Part shown: positions 6,088-7,395 of the stretch, piece by piece
Layout of the letters: every line of letters starts with the position of its first letter
How positions within the stretch are numbered: position 1 is the stretch's first letter
Assembly: GCA_030830595.1 (NCBI GenBank)
Contig: JAURMS010000339.1
Span: 1-7,395 of the forward strand
DNA from: Gammaproteobacteria bacterium
Lineage (GTDB): Bacteria > Pseudomonadota > Gammaproteobacteria > Steroidobacterales > Steroidobacteraceae
Length of the DNA: 7,395 bases
Direction of reading: 5' to 3'
Translations under genes and position numbers: made by a program
The notes under the pieces: generated by a model
Database searches by the model: none
Told to the model about the DNA's origin: nothing
The model's input: only the letters and a program-made list of their open reading frames with translations

Positions 6088-6115
6088 TTGGAACGCACAG
6101 TGTAGCCAATGTTCC
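6088..6115 (-). promoter_or_regulatory. Candidate sigma-E/AlgU-type promoter of the seven-gene block
   Basis: On the minus strand GGAACAT (6115-6109) matches the sigma-E/AlgU -35 element GGAACTT at 6 of 7 positions. After exactly 16 bases comes TCCAA (6092-6088), close to the -10 forms TCTGA and TCAAA. Transcription would start near 6082, giving a leader of about 30 nt that includes the GGGAG ribosome site before ATG 6052. It lies just after the amt terminator, where the block needs a promoter. A weaker sigma-70 -10 candidate, TACACT (6104-6099), overlaps it but lacks a good -35. Based only on motif match and position. Confidence 0.5.
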
Positions 6116-6119
6116 CGAC

Positions 6120-6148
6120 AAAAAAAGCGGGCGCCGTGAGGCGCCCGC
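6120..6148 (-). terminator. Intrinsic terminator of the ammonium transporter gene
   Basis: On the minus strand a perfect 9-bp GC stem (6148-6140 paired with 6135-6127) with a 4-nt loop is followed by seven T (6126-6120). It lies 30 bases after the amt stop codon and separates amt from the DUF4124-led block. On the plus strand no T run follows, so it works in one direction. Confidence 0.95.
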
Positions 6149-6178
6149 TCCGTGTACCGCTTCCTTGCGGGACCTGGC

Positions 6179-7395
<1,217 letters not shown>

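Noticed and set aside
6099..6104. TACACT as a sigma-70 -10 box for the DUF4124 gene
   Set aside because: No acceptable -35 hexamer lies 15-19 nt upstream, where the terminator stem and T run are; the sigma-E-like match fits better.
6090..6115. GGAAC/GTTCC inverted repeat as an operator or hairpin
   Set aside because: The arms are only 5 bp with a 16-nt spacer, and the match is explained by the candidate promoter elements.

Overview
This GC-rich window with tightly packed genes looks like chromosomal DNA of a gammaproteobacterium. The best taxonomic clue is the order algZ-algR-hemC-hemD, an arrangement known from Pseudomonas and related gammaproteobacteria. I cannot name the genus from the sequence alone.

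Layout: (1) Bases 2-211 (+) hold the 3' end of a small RRM-type RNA-binding protein with a glycine-rich tail, followed by a near-perfect intrinsic terminator (236-265). (2) A seven-gene block runs on the minus strand from about 6052 down to 265: a secreted DUF4124 protein, a 3-hydroxyisobutyrate-dehydrogenase-family oxidoreductase, the AlgZ-like sensor kinase, the AlgR-like LytTR response regulator, hemC, hemD, and a YeeZ-like atypical SDR protein. Five of the six junctions overlap (4, 17, 4, 10 and 8 nt). The exception is a 38-nt gap before hemC. (3) Bases 6179-7395 (minus) hold an ammonium transporter gene whose 5' end lies outside the window, with its own intrinsic terminator (6120-6148).

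Working together: AlgZ and AlgR form a two-component pair expected to link a membrane signal to transcription. HemC and HemD catalyse consecutive steps of tetrapyrrole synthesis, from porphobilinogen to uroporphyrinogen III. Between the amt terminator and the DUF4124 gene lies a sequence resembling an AlgU/sigma-E promoter (GAACAT, 16 nt, TCCAA). If real, it would place the whole block, including algZR, under envelope-stress control. The gap before hemC contains a possible sigma-70 promoter that would make a leaderless hemC transcript.

I see no IS element, CRISPR array, tRNA, rRNA, phage gene or defence system. There are no gene-free stretches longer than 300 bases. The most interesting signals are regulatory: the sigma-E-like promoter, an unusual start-codon arrangement in the oxidoreductase gene, the possible leaderless hemC, and homopolymer runs inside algR and algZ.
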